Program-made: the position numbers and the translations under genes
Source of the DNA: Rubrobacter xylanophilus
GTDB lineage: Bacteria; Actinomycetota; Rubrobacteria; Rubrobacterales; Rubrobacteraceae
Direction: 5' to 3'
NCBI RefSeq assembly: GCF_007164525.1
Contig: NZ_AP019791.1
Coordinates: 1,723,501 to 1,787,500, forward strand
Length of the DNA: 64,000 nucleotides
Notes under the pieces: model-generated
Database searches by the model: none
Told to the model about the DNA's origin: nothing
What the model saw: only the letters and a program-made list of their open reading frames with translations
In this document: positions 60,432 through 64,000 of the stretch, piece after piece
How positions within the stretch are numbered: position 1 is the first letter of the stretch
Layout: each line of letters starts with the position of its first letter

Positions 60432-61244
60432 TCACGCACGCCGTTCGTCCCCTTCGGACGGGACGAACGCCACGGCCCTCACCCATGCCCCGCTACCCCG
60501 CTCGACCCTGACCGGGAAGCACACCAGCGTCGCCCCCACCGGGGGAAGCTCCTCGAGGTTGGCGAGCTTCTCGATCTGGCAGTACTCGCGCTCCATCCCG
60601 GCGAAGTGCGCCGGCCACAGCAGCGAGGGATCACGCCTCTCTCTCCACTCCTCACCGATCACGGGATATGGTCTGTCCAGGCTCCAGGCGTCGGTCCCGA
60701 TGAGCCGCACGCCCCTCTCCACCAGGTAGAGCACCGCCTCCCTCCCCAAACCGCACCCGCGCCAGAAGAACTCCTCCTCTCCCCAGTGCTCGCCGGCTCC
60801 CGTGCGCAGGAGCACGATATCCCCGGCCGAGGGGGTGTGTCCGATCTCCTCCAGCCGCTCCTCGAGCTCCTCCACCGGTACCAGACACCCGTCGGGAAGA
60901 TCCGAGACGTCGATTACGACCGCGGGACCGACGAACCACGACAGAGGCATCTCGTCTATGGTCCTCGCGCGCCTGCCCTCCGAGACGGGGGCGTAGTGGA
61001 AGGGCGCGTCGACGTGGGTGGCGGCGTGGGTGGAGGCCTCCACGATCTCCCCGGCGAAGCCGAGTCCCGCGGGCAGGGCGCTCTCCGGTATCCCGAACGT
61101 CAGCCGCCAGAGCTCCGCCCCCTCCTCGTGGGTGATGCGGCGCAGGTGCGGGGGCGCAGGCTCACCGGGCGTCGGCCCCAGCGGTCTGCTCAGGTCCACC
61201 AGGCGGACGCGCCCGCCCGGGAGCAAGACCTCCCCATGCTCCAT
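60432..61244 (-). CDS. Cyclase-family metal-dependent hydrolase (kynurenine-formamidase-like)
   Basis: A 270-residue protein of the PF04199 cyclase/formamidase family: VRLVDLSRPLGPTPGEPAPP, then STHAATHVDAPFHY, which is the HxTHxDxPxH metal site, and later LIGTDAWSLDRP and PAHFAG. Family members hydrolyse amides (N-formylkynurenine) or polyketide rings. No tryptophan-degradation gene is adjacent, so substrate unknown. ATG 61244 is followed by MEHGEV and preceded by GAGGGAT. Confidence 0.82.
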   Translation of the reverse strand: MEHGEVLLPGGRVRLVDLSRPLGPTPGEPAPPHLRRITHEEGAELWRLTFGIPESALPAGLGFAGEIVEASTHAATHVDAPFHYAPVSEGRRARTIDEMPLSWFVGPAVVIDVSDLPDGCLVPVEELEERLEEIGHTPSAGDIVLLRTGAGEHWGEEEFFWRGCGLGREAVLYLVERGVRLIGTDAWSLDRPYPVIGEEWRERRDPSLLWPAHFAGMEREYCQIEKLANLEELPPVGATLVCFPVRVERGSGAWVRAVAFVPSEGDERRA

Positions 61245-61306
61245 TAGATCCCTCCTCTCTTCCCGCCGTTCCGCGAAATCCCCGCCCCCCGGGTTAGGAT
61301 ACCGGC

Positions 61307-61954
61307 ATGCTGCCAGACGCTCACGGTTCGCCCCTCATGCTCGTCCTGGACCTCACCGGCACCTTCGCCTTCGGCCTCAGCGGGGGGCTGGCCGGGGTAC
61401 GCGCCCGGCTGGATCTCTACGGCGTCTTGGTGCTCGCAGCCGTCGTGGGGCTCGCCGGAGGAATCATCCGAGACATCCTGCTCGGCGCGCTGCCCCCCGC
61501 GACCTTCAGCGACTGGCGGTACCTGGCGGTAGCGGCCCTCGCCGGGCTCACGACCTTCTTCTTCCACCGCACGATAGAACGCTTCTACCGGCCGGTGGCG
61601 GTCTTCGACGCCGCGGGGCTCTCGCTCTTCTGCGTCACCGGGGCGGCTAAGGCCCTCGAGTTCAACGTGGGGGCCGTTCAGGCGGTTCTGCTCGGGGTGA
61701 TCACGGCGACCGGCGGGGGGATGCTCAGGGATGTTCTCGTCCGTGAGATCCCGACGGTGCTGCGCAGCGAGCTGTACGCGGTGCCAGCCCTGATCGGGGC
61801 GTCGATCACGGTGGCATCGTCCAGGCTCGGGTACGACCCGACGGCCGCATCGCTCCTCGCGGCGGCGGCCTGCTTTATCGTCCGCCTGGCGAGCCTCCAC
61901 TTCGACATCGGTCTCCCCACTCCCCCGGACGGTCGCGGCAAGCCGGGGGAGTGA
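61307..61954 (+). CDS. TRIC-family (UPF0126) cation channel
   Basis: A 215-residue membrane protein with two repeats of about three spans: FAFGLSGGLAGVRARLDLYGVLVLAAVVGLAGGIIRDILLGALPP and LFCVTGAAKALEFNVGAVQAVLLGVITATGGGMLRDVLVREIPTVL. The GGxxRD motif in each repeat is diagnostic of prokaryotic TRIC channels, thought to conduct K+ or Na+. TAGGAT (61295-61300) ends 6 nt before ATG 61307. Convergent with the AraC gene. Confidence 0.88.
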   Translation: MLPDAHGSPLMLVLDLTGTFAFGLSGGLAGVRARLDLYGVLVLAAVVGLAGGIIRDILLGALPPATFSDWRYLAVAALAGLTTFFFHRTIERFYRPVAVFDAAGLSLFCVTGAAKALEFNVGAVQAVLLGVITATGGGMLRDVLVREIPTVLRSELYAVPALIGASITVASSRLGYDPTAASLLAAAACFIVRLASLHFDIGLPTPPDGRGKPGE

Positions 61955-61963
61955 GCGCCGGAA

Positions 61964-62887
61964 TCACAGCCCGGCGGGCTCCATGGCCGCCTCCCGCAGC
62001 CGCTCGACGTCGCGCGCAGGCGGCTCGCCGAAGAGCCGCTTGTAGTCGCGGGTGAAGTGCGAGGGGTCGCGGTAGCCGACGCGGTGGGCGGCGCCTGCGG
62101 CGTCGAGTCCCTCGCCGAGCATGAGCCGCCGGGCCTCCTGCAGCCTCATCCTCTTCTGGAACTGCAGCGGGCTCATCGCGGTGACCGCCTTGAAGTGGTG
62201 GTGGAAGCTCGATGTGCTCATCCCGAGCTCGCGCGCGAGCTCCTCGATGCGCAGCGGCCGGGCGAGATCTTCGCGCAGCCTCTCCATGGCCCTCGCGATG
62301 CGGTGGGCGTGCCCGCCGCGGATGGCGATCTGACGCAGCCGCGCCCCCTGATCCCCCCGCAGGAGCCGGAAGACGATCTCCCGGATTACGAGCGGCCTGA
62401 GAAAGCGCGCCTCCTCTTCCGGCTCCTCCAGGAGCCGCAGCAACCTCACGACGGCGTCCAGGAGCCCCCCGTCCAGCGGGCTCACGTCGAAGGCCCGCAC
62501 GGCGCGCTCCCCGGAGACGGCGTGCCCGGCCTCGACCATCACCGAACCGATGAGCGCGGGGTCCAGATCCAACACTACGCCGAGATACGGCCGTTCCTCC
62601 GAGGCCTCCGTGATCCGGCTGGCGATGGGGAGGGCGGCGGCGGTGACGAGGTAGTGGTTGGCGTCGTAGCGGTAGAGCTCGTCGCCGAGCCAGACCTCCT
62701 TCGCCCCCTGCGCGACCACGCACACCGCAGGGAACGAGACGCCGTGATCCAGCCCGGTGGGCGCGCAGGCCCTGCGCAGCCGCAGCCCGCCGGGCAGCTC
62801 GACGGCCCCGGCCTCGCGCACGGCCCGCCCGACGCGCTCCACGAGCTCCCGGCGCCTCTCCGTCTCCTGACCGTCCATCGAGTCCAT
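61964..62887 (-). CDS. AraC-family transcriptional regulator
   Basis: A 307-residue regulator: N-terminal AraC_N-type cupin (residues about 20-185) and two helix-turn-helix units (LRIEELARELGMSTSSFHHHFKAVTAMSPLQFQKRMRLQEARRLML and AAHRVGYRDPSHFTRDYKRLFG). It resembles YqhC-type activators that control aldehyde reductases. Divergent from the zinc alcohol dehydrogenase gene across a 201-bp interval, its likely target. Confidence 0.88.
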   Translation of the reverse strand: MDSMDGQETERRRELVERVGRAVREAGAVELPGGLRLRRACAPTGLDHGVSFPAVCVVAQGAKEVWLGDELYRYDANHYLVTAAALPIASRITEASEERPYLGVVLDLDPALIGSVMVEAGHAVSGERAVRAFDVSPLDGGLLDAVVRLLRLLEEPEEEARFLRPLVIREIVFRLLRGDQGARLRQIAIRGGHAHRIARAMERLREDLARPLRIEELARELGMSTSSFHHHFKAVTAMSPLQFQKRMRLQEARRLMLGEGLDAAGAAHRVGYRDPSHFTRDYKRLFGEPPARDVERLREAAMEPAGL

Positions 62888-63088
62888 GACGCCCCCTCCG
62901 CCCGATTCCGCAGGTTTGCAGGATGATACAAGAGTTCTGGAGGATCATTATACCGGCCCTCGCTCTAACGCTCGTAAAATAGCCGGCGTGCGGAGGAATA
63001 TTTCACCGGGCTTCGGAATCCGCCCGGACTTTCGTCCAAGTAGTGTGCTCCGCCGTCGGTGAGATCGCAGACAGGAGGTAGCCAAACC

Positions 63089-64000
63089 ATGCGAGGAACG
63101 GTTCTCTATGGAACGCGGGACGTGCGCGTCGAGGAGCGTCCGGAGCCGGAGATCGTCGAGCCGACCGACGCCATCATCCGGCTCTCGGCGGCGTGCGTGT
63201 GCGGCTCGGACCTCTGGCCCTACCGCGGCATCGACCCGGTGAGCGAGCCGACGCCGATGGGCCACGAGTACGTCGGCGTCGTCGAGGAGGTCGGCAGCGA
63301 GGTACGGAACATAAAGCCGGGGCAGTTCGTCGTCGGCTCCTTCTTCGCCTCGGACAACACCTGCGAGATCTGCCAGAGTGGCTACCAGTCCTCCTGCGTC
63401 AACCGCGTGCTCATGGGGAGCATCGGAACCCAGGCCGAGTACGCCCGCATCCCACTGGCTGATGGCACATTGGTGGCGACGCCGGACATACCCGATGACG
63501 ACCTGATCCCCCACCTCCTCGCCGCCTCGGACGTGCTCGGCACCGGCTGGTTCGGCGCGGTGGCGGCCGAGGCCGGCCCGGGCAAGACGGTCGCGGTCGT
63601 CGGCGACGGCGCGGTCGGGTTGCTCGCGGTGCTCTCCGCGAAGCAGATGGGTGCCGAGCGGATCATCGCGATGAGCCGGCACGAATCGCGCCAGAGGCTC
63701 GCGCTCGAGTTCGGCGCAACCGACATCGTCGAGGAGCGCGGGGACGCGGGCGTCGAGCGCATAAAGGAGCTGACCGACGGGCTCGGGGCGCACTCGGTCG
63801 TCGAGGCGGTCGGGACGCAGGAGGCGATGATGCAGGCGATCCGATCGACCCGTCCCGGCGGACACGTGGGCTTCGTCGGCGTGCTGCACGGGGTGGAGAT
63901 CCCGGGCGAGGAGTTCTTCTCCTCGCACGTGCACCTGCACGGCGGTCCGGCTCCGGTGCGGCGCTTTCTGCCCGAGCTGATCGACCTGATCTGGCAGCGC
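63089..64000 (+). CDS. Zinc-dependent alcohol dehydrogenase (partial at the window end)
   Basis: At least 304 residues of an MDR zinc dehydrogenase: catalytic-zinc CVCGSDLWPYRG and GHEYVGVVEEVGSEVRNIKPGQFVV; a shortened structural-zinc loop CEICQSGYQSSC with Cys at CxxCxxxxxxxC; Rossmann VAVVGDGAVGLLAVLSAKQMGAE. ATG 63089 follows AGGAGGT. Open to the right edge, so the C terminus is missing. Pairing with the AraC gene suggests induction by an aldehyde or alcohol. Confidence 0.9.
   Translation, partial: MRGTVLYGTRDVRVEERPEPEIVEPTDAIIRLSAACVCGSDLWPYRGIDPVSEPTPMGHEYVGVVEEVGSEVRNIKPGQFVVGSFFASDNTCEICQSGYQSSCVNRVLMGSIGTQAEYARIPLADGTLVATPDIPDDDLIPHLLAASDVLGTGWFGAVAAEAGPGKTVAVVGDGAVGLLAVLSAKQMGAERIIAMSRHESRQRLALEFGATDIVEERGDAGVERIKELTDGLGAHSVVEAVGTQEAMMQAIRSTRPGGHVGFVGVLHGVEIPGEEFFSSHVHLHGGPAPVRRFLPELIDLIWQR

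Noticed and set aside
1-64000. CRISPR array, rRNA or replication origin
   Set aside because: No regularly spaced repeats, no rRNA signature sequence, and no DnaA-box cluster were seen.

Overview
The window looks like a chromosomal segment of a thermophilic, high-GC actinobacterium close to Rubrobacter (R. xylanophilus is my best guess, inferred from gene content and not from any search). The composition is strongly G+C rich and genes are packed with many 4-nt GTGA/ATGA overlaps. Many genes begin 6-9 nt after a TAnnnT box, the arrangement expected for leaderless mRNAs, which are common in Actinobacteria. I see about 60 protein genes, three tRNAs, one IS remnant, no rRNA, no CRISPR array and no intact mobile element.

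Layout. 1-3.8 kb: tRNA-Ser, a rhodanese gene with an in-frame UGA at a normally conserved Cys codon, a GalT-like HIT protein, and an operon of PHP phosphatase, AlaX and a DUF192 lipoprotein. 3.8-8.2 kb: five tightly coupled genes (RibD-type reductase, MDR dehydrogenase, an active-site-altered PTPS/QueD homologue, GT4 glycosyltransferase, methyltransferase) divergent from folB; I propose a pathway for a modified, glycosylated pterin. 8.3-13.6 kb: an acyltransferase and an OpuA/ProU-type betaine importer with two substrate-binding proteins and a long leader. 13.7-15.8 kb: tRNA-Arg, a membrane protein and a Nif3 protein fired from one palindromic -10. 15.8-30.5 kb: a mannoside locus (manA, two PfkB kinases, two large secreted GH92 enzymes, LacI regulator, RbsABC-like importer) with candidate operators. 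30.6-38.4 kb: murJ, small membrane proteins, birA, DedA, UspA, Rrf2 regulator/cupin, a GT4 enzyme with a Mut7-C protein, and dut. 38.4-45.8 kb: an envelope-polysaccharide-like operon (GT2 synthase, wecB, membrane protein, DUF2334 protein), a secreted protein sharing a domain with the DUF2334 protein, and a NarL-type response regulator. 45.9-50.2 kb: metG, MFS transporter, a frameshifted rhodanese, thyX.

50.2-54.1 kb is the most unusual part. A five-gene operon (putative single-strand-annealing-like protein, three small proteins, an alternative sigma factor) and an upstream regulator combining a DUF4325/STAS-like domain with a winged helix carry nearly the same inverted repeat at their promoters. 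Next upstream lies a STAS-GHKL ATPase fusion. I read this as an undescribed partner-switching circuit that may control a recombination/stress operon.

54.1-64 kb: GNAT acetyltransferase, an HD-family protein lacking the HD aspartate and preceded by a short leader ORF, tRNA-Lys with an IS5 remnant, modAB without modC, an ADP-ribosylglycohydrolase, a cyclase-family protein, a TRIC-family channel, and an AraC regulator divergent from a zinc alcohol dehydrogenase that runs off the end.
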